64,000 bases of DNA from Planobispora rosea. GTDB taxonomy: Bacteria > Actinomycetota > Actinomycetes > Streptosporangiales > Streptosporangiaceae. A program made the position numbers and the translations under genes. The notes below the pieces were generated by a model. It was not told where the DNA came from. It saw only the letters and a list, made by a program, of their open reading frames with translations, and searched no databases. This document shows, one piece after another, positions 16,605-25,045 of this stretch (the first letter of the stretch is position 1; each line of letters starts with the position of its first letter). The stretch spans positions 248,001 through 312,000 of the forward strand of contig NZ_BMQP01000004.1 in assembly GCF_014648175.1 (NCBI RefSeq), in the 5' to 3' direction.

Positions 16605-17450
16605 ATGACTTCTCCTCTCTCCCCCATCGGCGGACACGTCTCCGTCACCGGCGGCCTGGCCAAGGGCGGGCTGCGCTACGCGGCCGAGATCGGCGCCGAG
16701 ATGATCCAGGTGTTCGTCACCAACCCCCGGGGCTGGGCCCTGGCCGCCGGCGACCCGGCCCAGGACGAGCTGCTGCGCGAGTCGGGCACGCCGACCTTCG
16801 TGCACGCCCCCTACCTCGTCAACCTCGGCACCCCCAGCGCCGACACACTGGAGAAGTCGGTGGCCACCGTCCGGCACGGCCTGCTGCGCGGCGCGGCCAT
16901 CGGCGCCAGGGGCGTGGTGGTCCACACCGGGTCGGCGGTGAGCCAGTCCCGCGACGACGCCCTGCGCCAGCTCCACGAGCACCTGCTCCCCCTGCTGGAG
17001 GAGATCCCCGACGACGGCCCCGACCTGCTGCTGGAGCCGATGGCCGGGCAGGGCGGCATGCTCTGCGCGACCGTCCAGGACCTGGAGCCCTATCTTGAGG
17101 CCCTGGAGTGGCACCCGAAGGCCGGGGTCTGCCTGGACACCTGCCACGCCTTCGCCGCCGGCCACGACCTGTCGACCGCCGAGGGGATCAAGGAGACCTT
17201 CGACGCCCTGCACACGATCGCCCCGGGCCGGCTCCGGCTGATCCACGCCAACGACTCCAAGGACGTCTGCGCCTCCAAGAAGGACCGCCACGAGAACATC
17301 GGGGCGGGCCACATCGGCGCCCAGGCGTTCGCCGAGCTGATGCGCCACCCGGCGGCCGCGGGGATCCCGCTGTGCATCGAGACCCCGGGCGGCGCCGACA
17401 AGCACCGCGAGGACATCGAACTGCTGAAGAAGCTCCGCGACGCCCCCTGA
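16605..17450 (+). CDS. nfo: endonuclease IV (deoxyribonuclease IV, AP endonuclease)
   Basis: 281 aa TIM-barrel zinc enzyme. It shows the family blocks GGHVSVTGGLAKG, VFVTNPRGW, FVHAPYLVNLGTP, LLEPMAGQG, GVCLDTCHAFAAGHD and HANDSK, covering the His/Glu/Asp zinc ligands. It cleaves DNA 5' to abasic sites in base excision repair. It stands alone: pucR is upstream, a convergent LytR gene downstream. A TAAAAT -10-like box ends 9 nt before the ATG and there is no clear ribosome site. Confidence 0.94.
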   Translation: MTSPLSPIGGHVSVTGGLAKGGLRYAAEIGAEMIQVFVTNPRGWALAAGDPAQDELLRESGTPTFVHAPYLVNLGTPSADTLEKSVATVRHGLLRGAAIGARGVVVHTGSAVSQSRDDALRQLHEHLLPLLEEIPDDGPDLLLEPMAGQGGMLCATVQDLEPYLEALEWHPKAGVCLDTCHAFAAGHDLSTAEGIKETFDALHTIAPGRLRLIHANDSKDVCASKKDRHENIGAGHIGAQAFAELMRHPAAAGIPLCIETPGGADKHREDIELLKKLRDAP

Positions 17451-17470
17451 GCGGACACCGGCCCGCCGTA

Positions 17471-17506
17471 CTGTGGGCTCTGTGGGCTCTGTGGACTCTG
17501 TGGACT
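17471..17506. repeat. 9-bp tandem repeat downstream of nfo
   Basis: Four copies of ctgtggrct (r = g or a) from 17471 to 17506, 20 bp after the nfo stop codon. Non-coding. Confidence 0.85.
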
Positions 17507-17558
17507 CCGCGGGGTGGAGCGGGGTGGACTCCGCGGGTGCGACGGGCCGCCCGTGCGC

Positions 17559-17590
17559 GTGATCCGGCCGCCCCCGTGTGGCCGGATCAC
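17559..17590. terminator. hairpin between convergent nfo and lytR
   Basis: Perfect 11-bp inverted repeat (GTGATCCGGCC, 17559-17569, with 17580-17590), loop 10 nt. Suited to act as a bidirectional terminator for the convergent pair. Confidence 0.6.
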
Positions 17591-17944
17591 GGTCCGGCCC
17601 GCGGGCTATCGCGGGCGTCCCGTCGCACCGGAGACCGCCGGACCTCGCTCCCCCCGGGCTGAGGTCCGGCAGCCGGAGGGCGCCTGCCGGCGTCCCCCAG
17701 TGTCCCGCGCACCAGGCCCTTACGAGCCTGCCGGCTCTCGTCCCCCCCTGGTGCCGCGGGATCGGCTCTCCGATGCCTGGAACACTATGGGGGCTCCCCG
17801 CCGGGCGACTCCCCGTTTCCGGAGGGCGCGACTAACGGCAGGTAGTTGTCGCCATGCGGAGCGTAATGACACGATGAACGGTCGCCCGCGAGCGACGAGC
17901 GGTCGTTTTCCGCCCGCAGACCGCGCCCACCGCCCCACACCGGC
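17591..17944. other. 354-bp stretch without a recognised gene
   Basis: Between the hairpin and the lytR stop codon. Open frames here lack conserved motifs, sensible starts or actinomycete codon pattern. I see no repeat, operator or RNA element in it. Confidence 0.5.
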
Positions 17945-18709
17945 TCACGTCCCGGCGCCCATGGACAGCGGCCGGTCCCGGAACTGCCGGACGAGCTGTT
18001 CGCGGACCTGCCGGGTGTGGCGGCGGCTGACGGGCAGCGTCTGGGTGCCGACCTGGAGCACCGCCCGGCCCCCGTCGAAGCGCAGCTCGCTGATGTGCCG
18101 TACGGAGACCAGCGTGCTGCGGTGCACCCGGATGAACCCCGCCTCGGCCCAGCGCCGCTCCAGCGCGGCCAGTGACATGCGGATCAGGTAGCTGCCCTCG
18201 CCGGTGTGCAGCCGGACGTAGTCGCCCTTGGCCTCGGCGAACCAGACCGCCTGCTGGGACACGAATCTCGTCCGCCCGCCGAGCTCGACCGGGATGACGA
18301 CGTCCTCGCGCTCCGGGTCGGCCGCCGCGACGGGCGTGGCGGGCTCCAGCCGCCGTACGGCCTCCGCCAGCCGGTCGGCCCGCACCGGCTTGAGCAGGTA
18401 GTCCACCGCCTCCACCTCGAACGCCTGGACCGCGCAGTCCTCGTGTGCGGTGACGAAGACCAGGCGGGGCGGGTTGGGGAAGCCCGAGGTGAGCCGGGCC
18501 AGATCGAGACCGTCGAGGCCGGGCATGCGGATGTCGAGGAAGACGCCGTCGAGCCGCTCGCCCGCACTGATCATGCCGACCATGTCGCGGAGCGCGGTGA
18601 CACCGTCGGAGGCGGTGAGGACCTGCTCTATCCGGGGGTCCTCACGGAGCAGATAGGCCAGTTCTTCCAGAGCGGGAAGCTCGTCGTCGACAGCTAGGAC
18701 GCGCAGCAT
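17945..18709 (-). CDS. LytR/AlgR-family response regulator
   Basis: 254 aa. Residues 1-120 are a receiver domain with acidic residues D8-D9 and phospho-acceptor D59 (FLDIRMPG); residues about 150-250 are a LytTR DNA-binding domain (AKGDYVRLHTGEG, FIRVHRSTLVSVRHI). It acts with the histidine kinase encoded just upstream at 18792-19970. The start at 18709 (MLRVLAVDDE) is the conserved one; an in-frame ATG at 18718 is also possible. The regulated genes are not apparent from neighbours. Confidence 0.9.
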   Translation of the reverse strand: MLRVLAVDDELPALEELAYLLREDPRIEQVLTASDGVTALRDMVGMISAGERLDGVFLDIRMPGLDGLDLARLTSGFPNPPRLVFVTAHEDCAVQAFEVEAVDYLLKPVRADRLAEAVRRLEPATPVAAADPEREDVVIPVELGGRTRFVSQQAVWFAEAKGDYVRLHTGEGSYLIRMSLAALERRWAEAGFIRVHRSTLVSVRHISELRFDGGRAVLQVGTQTLPVSRRHTRQVREQLVRQFRDRPLSMGAGT

Positions 18710-18791
18710 GCATCCCACGCTGCACGGCGGTCACGGGAACCGCAAGCAGTATGTCAACCAACGGTAAATATTTAACTACAAAGAGCTACGC

Positions 18792-19970
18792 TCAGGGTGC
18801 GCGCTTGGGCACCCGCAGCCGGACGCGCGTCCCGGAGCCGGGCGCGCTGTCCACCGCCAGACCATAGTCCTCCCCGTAGATCTGGCGCAGCCGTACGTCG
18901 ACGTTGGCCAGGCCGATTCCGCCCTCCCCCCGGTCCTGGCGCGGGCCGTCGTCGAGCAGGCTCCTGGCGTGCTCCGGTTCCATGCCCAGCCCGTCGTCCT
19001 CGACGCTGATGTGCGCCTCGGGTCCCGCGTCCTCGATCACCAGCCGCACCTCCCCCGAGCCGCCGTTGCGGGCCAGGCCGTGCTTGACGGCGTTCTCCAC
19101 CAGCGGCTGCAGGCACAGGAACGGCACCGGTACGGCCAGCGCCTCGGGTGCGACCCGCACGGTGACGCGGAGCCGGTCGCCGAATCTGGCGCGCTCCAGT
19201 TCCAGGTAGCGGTCCACGCACCGCAGCTCGTCGGCCAGTGTGGTGAAGTCGTGGACGCGGCCCAACGCGTAGCGGGTGAAGTCGGCGAAGTCCACCAGCA
19301 GCTCGCGGGCGCGTTCGGGGTCGGTGCGGACGAAGGAGGCGATGGTGGTCAGCGCGTTGTAGACGAAGTGCGGCGAGATCTGCGCCCGCAGCGCCCGCAC
19401 CTCCGCCTCGGCGGCGCGCCGCCGGGAGAGGTCGAGTTCGGCGAGCTCCAGCTGGCCGGAGACCCAGCGGGCGACCTCGGTGACGGTCCGTACCAGCGCC
19501 GCGCTGACCTCCCCGTCGTAGGCGGCCAGCGTGCCGATCACCCGGCCGTCCGCCTCCAGCGGCGCGACCACCGCGCCGCGGATCGCGCAGCCGGGCCGGT
19601 CGCAGGCGAGCGCCTCCCCGGTCACGACCTGCGGGCGTCCGGAGGCGAGCGCCGCCCTGACGTGCTCGTCCGCGCGGTCCCGGTGGCACTCCAGGACGCC
19701 GTCCCAGGCGAGCAGGCCGTCGGCGTCGGTGAGCGCGACGGCTCCGGTGGCCAGCAGGGCGCGCAGATGCCGTACGGCCCCGCGGGCGGCCTCGGCCGTC
19801 AGGCCGGCCCGCAGGGACGGGGCCGCCATCGCCGCGACGCGCAGGGTCGCGAAGGTGGCCTCGTCCTGCGAGCCTCCGGGATGGCGCGGGAAGTCCGCCC
19901 TGCGGCGGGGCAGGACGAGTCCGAGGAGGAGGCACGTGACGCAGAGCAGCGCCCAGCCGCTGGTCGACAT
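18792..19970 (-). CDS. LytS/YehU-type sensor histidine kinase
   Basis: 392 aa. One hydrophobic segment at about 5-22, then a GAF-like sensor region (about 50-180), a His_kinase domain with RAQISPHFVYNALTTIA (phospho-acceptor histidine about 206), and an HATPase with VENAVKHG and GIGLANV. Partner of the LytR regulator downstream, 82 bp away. The ATG at 19970 follows a TACGGT box by 7 nt, which suggests a leaderless message and argues against the upstream in-frame TTG. No signal can be inferred beyond the GAF-like fold. Confidence 0.87.
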   Translation of the reverse strand: MSTSGWALLCVTCLLLGLVLPRRRADFPRHPGGSQDEATFATLRVAAMAAPSLRAGLTAEAARGAVRHLRALLATGAVALTDADGLLAWDGVLECHRDRADEHVRAALASGRPQVVTGEALACDRPGCAIRGAVVAPLEADGRVIGTLAAYDGEVSAALVRTVTEVARWVSGQLELAELDLSRRRAAEAEVRALRAQISPHFVYNALTTIASFVRTDPERARELLVDFADFTRYALGRVHDFTTLADELRCVDRYLELERARFGDRLRVTVRVAPEALAVPVPFLCLQPLVENAVKHGLARNGGSGEVRLVIEDAGPEAHISVEDDGLGMEPEHARSLLDDGPRQDRGEGGIGLANVDVRLRQIYGEDYGLAVDSAPGSGTRVRLRVPKRAP

Positions 19971-20018
19971 GCGGGAAACCGTAGCCAACCGGGCCCGGTG
20001 ATCACGGGAAAACGTCGA

Positions 20019-20639
20019 TCACGCCGGGCCTTCGCCCGGTTCCTCCTGATACGAGTAGCGCTGCTCCCGCCAAGGGTCGGCGATGTTGTGGTAGCCGCGC
20101 TCCTCCCAGAAGCCGCGCCTGTCCTCCACCATGTACTCCACGGCACGCACCCACTTGACGCTCTTCCAGGCGTACAGGTGCGGGACCACCGCCCGGACCG
20201 GGAAACCCCGTTCCGGCGGGATCGGCTTGCCGTCCAGCTCCAGCGCGAAGAGGGTGTGGTCGCGGGCGAAGTCGCTCATCCTGATGTTGGCGCTGTAGCC
20301 GTACTCGGCCCAGAGCATCACGTACTCGGCCTCGGGCGCGGGCGGGGCCGCCTCCATCAGCGTCGCCGCGGAGATCCCGCGCCACTCGACCCCCATGATC
20401 GAGAACTTGGTCACGCAGTGGAAGTCGGCCACGACCGTCGTGCGCGGCAGCTGCGAGAACCGCTCCCAGGAGAACCGGTACTGCTCACCCGAGGCCGTCG
20501 CCCCCATGACGTGGAACTCCCACGTCGCCGGGCGGAAGGTCGGCACCCGCCCATAGTGGATCACCGGCTGCCCCCGTGAGACGTGCTGCCCCGGCGGCAG
20601 GCGCGGCTCCTCGGGGGGAGTTTCGGGCTGATCCACCAT
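20019..20639 (-). CDS. sulfite oxidase-like molybdopterin-dependent oxidoreductase
   Basis: 206 aa, consisting of the Oxidored_molyb (SuoX-fold) domain only. The molybdenum-ligating cysteine is C75 in DFHCVTKFS; RGFPVRAVVPHLYAWKS, here near 155-170, is the conserved cofactor segment. No Tat signal or membrane anchor, so it is cytoplasmic, unlike MsrP/YedY. The substrate is unknown. The ATG at 20639 is chosen because GGGAGGAG lies just upstream; a longer frame to 20702 lacks this. It is divergent from the DAHP synthase leader. Confidence 0.85.
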   Translation of the reverse strand: MVDQPETPPEEPRLPPGQHVSRGQPVIHYGRVPTFRPATWEFHVMGATASGEQYRFSWERFSQLPRTTVVADFHCVTKFSIMGVEWRGISAATLMEAAPPAPEAEYVMLWAEYGYSANIRMSDFARDHTLFALELDGKPIPPERGFPVRAVVPHLYAWKSVKWVRAVEYMVEDRRGFWEERGYHNIADPWREQRYSYQEEPGEGPA

Positions 20640-20776
20640 TACTCCTCCCGCCGTTTCCCCGATAGCACGGGGCAATCCTGCCATCGCCGCTTTCCCGCCC
20701 ACTCAGCGCCCCCGGGGTCCCCGAGGGGAGGACCGGGGGCGAATCGGCGGAGAGGAGTGCGCTACTATTACGCGCA

Positions 20777-20851
20777 ATGCGTACTGCGTTCTGGTTTTGG
20801 TATGGCGACGGACCCGTGAGTCGGACCGTTCGCCTCCAGATGCTGCGCTGA
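20777..20851 (+). CDS. leader peptide of the DAHP synthase attenuator
   Basis: 24 codons, ATG to TGA, with the run Phe-Trp-Phe-Trp-Tyr at codons 5-9, i.e. all three aromatic amino acids in five residues. A TACTAT box at 20763-20768 ends 8 nt before the ATG, so the leader is probably translated without a ribosome site. Downstream are a strong intrinsic terminator (20869-20908) and then DAHP synthase. The segment CGGACCCG (20809-20816) is complementary over 8 bp to the 5' arm of the terminator (20874-20881), and CGGACC at 20822-20827 over 6 bp, which could form the antiterminator when ribosomes stall on the aromatic codons. Confidence 0.85.
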   Translation: MRTAFWFWYGDGPVSRTVRLQMLR

Positions 20852-20868
20852 CAGCCTGGCGAACGAGA

Positions 20869-20908
20869 GGCCCCGGGTCCGGATATCGGACCCGGGGCCT
20901 TTTCGTTT
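20869..20908 (+). terminator. attenuator terminator upstream of DAHP synthase
   Basis: Perfect 13-bp stem (20869-20881 with 20887-20899), 5-nt loop GATAT, followed by TTTTCGTTT. This is the strongest canonical intrinsic terminator in the window and lies only 22 bp before the aroF start, between the leader peptide and the gene, so it must act as an attenuator. Confidence 0.9.
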
Positions 20909-20930
20909 GCCCGACCCTCTAAGGAGAGAC

Positions 20931-21968
20931 ATGGTCATCGTCATGGCCCCCGAGGCCACCCAGGGAGACGTCGATGCGATCGTGGAGATCATCGCGGCGG
21001 CGGGCGGCAGCGCGTTCGTCAGCCGGGGTGTGAGCCGTACGATCATCGGCCTGGTCGGGGACATCGACCAGTTCAGCACGTTGAACCTGCGCGGCCTGCG
21101 GGGTGTGGCCGACGTGATGCGGGTGAGCGCGCCCTACAAGCTGGTGAGCCGGGACAACCACCCCGAGCGCTCCACGATCCGCGTCGGCGGCGTTCCGATC
21201 GGCCCGGACACGGTGACGCTGATCGCCGGGCCGTGCGCGGTGGAGACGCCCGAGCAGACCCTGGCGGCGGCGCGGATGGCCCAGGCCGCCGGCGCCACCC
21301 TGCTGCGCGGCGGGGCCTACAAGCCCCGCACCTCCCCCTACGCCTTCCAGGGCCTGGGCGAGGCGGGCCTGCGCATCCTCGCCGACGTGCGCGCCGAGAC
21401 CGGGCTGCCCATCGTGACGGAGGTCGTGGACGCGCACGACGTCGACCTGGTGGCCTCCTACGCGGACATGCTGCAGATCGGCACCCGCAACGCGCAGAAC
21501 TTCGCGCTGCTGCAGGCGGTCGGCGGCGTCGGCAAGCCGGTCATGCTCAAGCGCGGCATGAACGCCACCATCGAGGAGTGGCTGATGGCCGCCGAGTACA
21601 TCGCCCAGCGCGGCAATCTGGACATCGTGCTGTGCGAGCGCGGCATCCGCACCTTCGAGACCGCCACCCGCAACACCCTGGACGTCTCGGCGGTGCCGGT
21701 CGCCCAGCGCCTGTCCCACCTGCCGGTCATCATCGACCCGTCCCACTCCGGCGGGCGCCGTGACCTGGTCCTGCCGCTCACCCGCGCCGCCGTCGCCGTC
21801 GGCGCCGACGGTGTGATCATCGACGTGCACCCCCGGCCCGAGCTGGCCCTCTGCGACGGGCCCCAGGCCCTGGTGGACGGCGACCTGGACGAGCTGGCCC
21901 GGGTGATGCGCGAGTTCCCGCCGCTGCTCGGCAAGACGGCGGCCGGCGACGCCCTGGCCACCGTCTGA
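20931..21968 (+). CDS. aroF: 3-deoxy-7-phosphoheptulonate (DAHP) synthase, type I beta
   Basis: 345 aa. Residues 1-70 form the small ferredoxin/ACT-like regulatory domain of the AroA-I-beta group; residues 85-340 are the barrel with LIAGPCAVET, GGAYKPRTSPYAFQGLG, ADMLQIGTRNAQNF, LKRGM and DPSHSGGRRD (metal and phosphate sites). It condenses phosphoenolpyruvate and erythrose 4-phosphate, the first step to aromatic amino acids. AAGGAG lies 5 nt before the ATG. Control appears double: transcription attenuation through the FWFWY leader, and probable feedback inhibition through the N-terminal domain. Many actinomycetes use a type II enzyme instead. Confidence 0.94.
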   Translation: MVIVMAPEATQGDVDAIVEIIAAAGGSAFVSRGVSRTIIGLVGDIDQFSTLNLRGLRGVADVMRVSAPYKLVSRDNHPERSTIRVGGVPIGPDTVTLIAGPCAVETPEQTLAAARMAQAAGATLLRGGAYKPRTSPYAFQGLGEAGLRILADVRAETGLPIVTEVVDAHDVDLVASYADMLQIGTRNAQNFALLQAVGGVGKPVMLKRGMNATIEEWLMAAEYIAQRGNLDIVLCERGIRTFETATRNTLDVSAVPVAQRLSHLPVIIDPSHSGGRRDLVLPLTRAAVAVGADGVIIDVHPRPELALCDGPQALVDGDLDELARVMREFPPLLGKTAAGDALATV

Positions 21969-22020
21969 TCGTGCCCCGTGCCCGGTCCCGCGTTCACCGC
22001 CACGAGCATCCGTGACTTCC

Positions 22021-22058
22021 CGGGTACGGCCGGCGCCACAAGCCGCCGGCCGTACCCG
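22021..22058 (+). terminator. hairpin terminator after aroF
   Basis: Perfect 15-bp stem (CGGGTACGGCCGGCG, 22021-22035, with 22044-22058), 8-nt loop, 52 bp after the aroF stop codon. No T-run. Confidence 0.7.
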
Positions 22059-22072
22059 CGAGCGATCAGCGA

Positions 22073-22113
22073 TTCATGAGACATGCTCATGAGTAGAGAC
22101 GTACTCATGAGTA
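22073..22113. promoter_or_regulatory. CATGAG repeats upstream of the YiaA-like gene
   Basis: CTCATGAGTA occurs at 22086-22095 and 22104-22113 (18-bp spacing), with a related TTCATGAG at 22073-22080. The third copy sits in a perfect 12-bp palindrome TACTCATGAGTA (22102-22113). The array lies 53 bp before the YiaA-like start and looks like an operator for a dimeric regulator. The regulator is unknown. Confidence 0.5.
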
Positions 22114-22165
22114 ACTGAGTATCCGCACCCATGCGCGCGCCCGGCCGTTCCCGGATCGTGGTGCC

Positions 22166-22450
22166 ATGAGCAAAGCAATCCAGCCCAAGAACACCGGCGC
22201 CTTCTACGTCCAGGCGGTCCTGTCCTTCGCCGTCTCCGTCTCCGCCGTCGGCATCGGCCTGATCTACCTGCCCGCCGAGGCCTGGGTCCGCGCTTTCCTG
22301 GCCATCGGCGTCCTGTACGTCGTCACCTCGACCTTCACCCTGGCCAAGTGCGTCCGCGACCGGCAGGAGTTCGCCGAGGTCACCACCCGCGTCGACCAGG
22401 CCCGCCTGGAGAAGCTCCTGGCGGAGCACGATCCCTTCAAGGTCGACTGA
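22166..22450 (+). CDS. YiaA/YiaB-family small inner membrane protein
   Basis: 94 aa. Two hydrophobic helices (about 12-32 and 38-58) in the YiaAB two-helix arrangement, then a charged C-terminal tail. Function of the family is not established; some members are linked to stress. It stands alone between the aroF terminator and a response regulator gene, with a candidate operator upstream. Confidence 0.82.
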   Translation: MSKAIQPKNTGAFYVQAVLSFAVSVSAVGIGLIYLPAEAWVRAFLAIGVLYVVTSTFTLAKCVRDRQEFAEVTTRVDQARLEKLLAEHDPFKVD

Positions 22451-22611
22451 GATCCCTCGGGCGGGGGCGGCCCGGATCCCGCGGACAGCGCGGCGTCGCG
22501 CGGCCATAGTGCCGGATATCAGCGCTTATCATCCATAAAAAGCCTTAGGGCGGAATGAATTCCTCACACCAGGGAACTCCTGGAACCAGGGGGACTTCTG
22601 GGGGTGGGCTG

Positions 22612-22992
22612 ATGGCCAGCGTTCTGGTGGTGGAGGACGACTCCGACATCCAGTTCATGATCAGCTTCTTGCTGAAAAAGGCCGGACACCAGGTCAGGAC
22701 GGCGGACGACGGGCACGCGGCCCTGCAGAAGTGGGCGGAGGAACGACCCGACCTCGTGATCCTGGACTGGATGATGCCGGGGCTCACCGGCCCCGAGGTG
22801 TGCGGCAGGATCCGCGCGCTGCCCGGCGGGCAGGATGTGGCGGTGCTCATGCTCACCGCCAAGTCGGAGAAGGACGACGTGACGGAGGCGTTCGCGGCGG
22901 GGGTCGACGACTACATGACCAAGCCGTTCAGCCCCAAGGAGCTTCCCGATCGCGTGGCGGCCCTGCTGGACCGCGTGTCCCAGGCCCGCTGA
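22612..22992 (+). CDS. single-domain response regulator (receiver only)
   Basis: 126 aa, receiver domain only: acidic pair E8-D9-D10, phospho-acceptor D52 (ILDWMMPG), T/S in MLTAKS and lysine in TKPFSP. No output domain, so it acts by protein contact or as a phosphorelay shuttle. No kinase is adjacent. The upstream 55 bp contain an imperfect direct repeat of accaggg(n)actcctgg-like sequence that may be a regulatory site. Ends 9 bp from the convergent thiI stop codon. Confidence 0.88.
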   Translation: MASVLVVEDDSDIQFMISFLLKKAGHQVRTADDGHAALQKWAEERPDLVILDWMMPGLTGPEVCGRIRALPGGQDVAVLMLTAKSEKDDVTEAFAAGVDDYMTKPFSPKELPDRVAALLDRVSQAR

Positions 22993-23001
22993 CGGCCCGG
23001 C

Positions 23002-24204
23002 TCAGCCCTCCAGCTTGTACTCCTGCAGGGAGTCGGCGAGCTGGACCGCGAGTTCCTCGGCGTCGAGGCGCTTCTCGATCTGCTTCAGATCAGCGATCTT
23101 GGCGGCGGTCTCCGCGCGGCGGGGCGCCAGCAGGGTGCAGCAGTCCTCGTCGGGGAGCTCGGAGATCGCCAGAGTGCCGATCCTGCGGGCGGTGGCCATG
23201 ATCTCGGTCTTGTCGAGACCGATGAGCGGGCGCAGGATCGGCAGGTCGACCGCGTCGTCCTGGGCGGTGATGTTCTGCAGGGTCTGGGAGGAGACCTGTC
23301 CCAGGGAGTCACCGGTGACCAGCGCCCCGGCCTTCAGGCGGTGGGCCACCTCCTCGGCGGTCTTCAGCATCAGGCGGCGCTGGGCGATGACCGCCAGGCG
23401 GTCCTGGCCGGAGGCCTTGATCGACTGCTGGGCCTTGCCGAAGGGGACCACCCACAGGCGGGACCCGCCCTGGAACTTGTCCAGCGCCCGCACCAGCGCG
23501 TACGCCTTGTAGATGGACTCCGTGGTGGTGAACGGGATGCCGGAGAAGTGCAGGAAGTCCACCCGCAGGCCGCGGCGCATCATCCGGTAGGCGGCCACCG
23601 GCGAGTCGATGCCGCCGGACATCAGGACCAGGCCCCGGCCGCTGGTGCCGACCGGCAGGCCGCCCTGGCCGGGCAGTCCCCCGGTGTAGACGAAGACCTC
23701 GTCGCGGTCCACCTCGATGGAGACGACCAGCTCGGGGTTCCTCAGGTCCACCGGCAGGCCGTAGATGTCGTTGATCTCGCCGCCGACCGCGCGGTCGAGC
23801 TGCATCGACGTCAGCGGGAAGCGCTTGTCGCGGCGGCGCGACCGCACGGCGAAGGAGACACCGCGCTTGACGTCCTCACGGTCGGCGAGCAGCTCGATCG
23901 CGGCCTTGGTGACCGCCTCCGGGGTCTTGGCCACCCGCCAGGCCCGGTGGATCCAGACCAGGCCGGGGACGTAGGTGATCCGCTCGGCGACCGCCTCGGC
24001 GGTCTCGACGCTCGTCCCCTCCGGCAGGAAGACCGCGATGACGCCGTGGCGGTGCCGCAGGTCCGCCTTGAGGCCGGTCTCCTTCAGCGCGGCCCGGATG
24101 TTGGCCTGCAGCCGCCGCTCGAACAGCTCGCGGTTCCTGCCCTTGAGGACGACCTCGCCCAGCTTGAGCAGAACGCAGGGCTCGCCCAGCGCGGACACGG
24201 TCAT
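23002..24204 (-). CDS. thiI: tRNA 4-thiouridine synthetase ThiI (short form)
   Basis: 400 aa. N-terminal ferredoxin-like plus THUMP domain (about 55-165), then the PP-loop adenylation domain with MSGGIDSPVAAYRMM near residue 195 and DEDCCTLLAP near 365, which supplies the thiouridine cysteine. There is no C-terminal rhodanese domain, as in other rhodanese-less ThiI. It adenylates U8 of tRNA and/or supplies sulfur for thiazole synthesis. The start at 24204 (MTVSALGEP) has AACC TCC-complement GGAGGTTCC upstream; a TAAAGT box lies near 24300. Confidence 0.92.
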   Translation of the reverse strand: MTVSALGEPCVLLKLGEVVLKGRNRELFERRLQANIRAALKETGLKADLRHRHGVIAVFLPEGTSVETAEAVAERITYVPGLVWIHRAWRVAKTPEAVTKAAIELLADREDVKRGVSFAVRSRRRDKRFPLTSMQLDRAVGGEINDIYGLPVDLRNPELVVSIEVDRDEVFVYTGGLPGQGGLPVGTSGRGLVLMSGGIDSPVAAYRMMRRGLRVDFLHFSGIPFTTTESIYKAYALVRALDKFQGGSRLWVVPFGKAQQSIKASGQDRLAVIAQRRLMLKTAEEVAHRLKAGALVTGDSLGQVSSQTLQNITAQDDAVDLPILRPLIGLDKTEIMATARRIGTLAISELPDEDCCTLLAPRRAETAAKIADLKQIEKRLDAEELAVQLADSLQEYKLEG

Positions 24205-24380
24205 GACGGAACCTCCGGTGAAGCAGCGGGGGACGGGGATGTGCGACTGTCGCCAGTCTCGCGCGGAACCGCCTCCAGGCAACGCCGCGTCCCGGCCACT
24301 TTAGTCCCGCTCCGCAGCCCTCCCGACAACCTTCCTCCCGCGGCCCCCGCCGGACGTCCCCGCCGCCCCGCCGGACCTCG

Positions 24381-25019
24381 CTACGCCTCGTCGAGGCCCT
24401 GCTCGATGGCGTAGCGCACGAGCTCGACGCGGTTGTGGAGCTGGAGCTTGTTCAGGGTGTTCTGGACGTGGTTCTGGACGGTCCGGTGGGAGAGCACCAG
24501 CCGCTCGGCGATCTGCCGGTAGGACAGGCCCTTGGCGACCAGGCGGAGCACCTCCGTCTCCCGCTCGGTCAGGCGCGGCCCCGCGGCCGGGGCGGGCTGG
24601 GCGGCCAGCCGGCGGTACTCCCCCAGGACCAGGCCGGCCAGCCCGGGGGTGAACACCGCGTCACCCGCGGCGGTACGGCGGACGGCCTCCAGGAAGTCCT
24701 CCTTGCTCGACGATTTCAGCAGATATCCAGACGCACCGGCCTTGACCGCCTCCAGCACGTCGTCCTGTTCCCCGCTCGCCGACAACACCAGCACCCGGGG
24801 CGGCGGGTCCGCCGCCGCCAGCCTCCTGGCCACCTCCACCCCGGACAGGTCGGGCAGTTGCAGATCCAGCACCACCAGCTCGGGCCGGACCGCCGCGGCC
24901 ACCCGGACCGCCTGACGCCCCTCCCCCACCGAGGCCACCACCTCGTACCCGGCCTCGGCCAGGTCCCTGGCCACCCCGTCCCGCCACATCGGGTGGTCGT
25001 CCACCACCATCACGCGCAT
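24381..25019 (-). CDS. macR: NarL/LuxR-family response regulator, MacR-like
   Basis: 212 aa. Receiver domain with D7-D8 and phospho-acceptor D52 (VVLDLQLPD), then a LuxR helix-turn-helix (LTERETEVLRLVAKGLSYRQ, about 145-200). It is encoded 26 bp downstream of the MacS-like kinase and is its evident partner. In streptomycetes MacRS affects development and antibiotic production; here only the pairing and domain order are seen. Symbol given by similarity of the pair. Confidence 0.85.
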   Translation of the reverse strand: MRVMVVDDHPMWRDGVARDLAEAGYEVVASVGEGRQAVRVAAAVRPELVVLDLQLPDLSGVEVARRLAAADPPPRVLVLSASGEQDDVLEAVKAGASGYLLKSSSKEDFLEAVRRTAAGDAVFTPGLAGLVLGEYRRLAAQPAPAAGPRLTERETEVLRLVAKGLSYRQIAERLVLSHRTVQNHVQNTLNKLQLHNRVELVRYAIEQGLDEA

Positions 25020-25045
25020 CCCCCCAGATTAAGGAGGGGCCGGGG

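Noticed and set aside
17591-17944. Small frames in the gap between nfo and lytR
   Set aside because: No start signal, no motif and codon use unlike neighbours.
22992-23002. Functional link between the lone receiver protein and ThiI
   Set aside because: They are convergent neighbours with a 9-bp gap; nothing else connects them.
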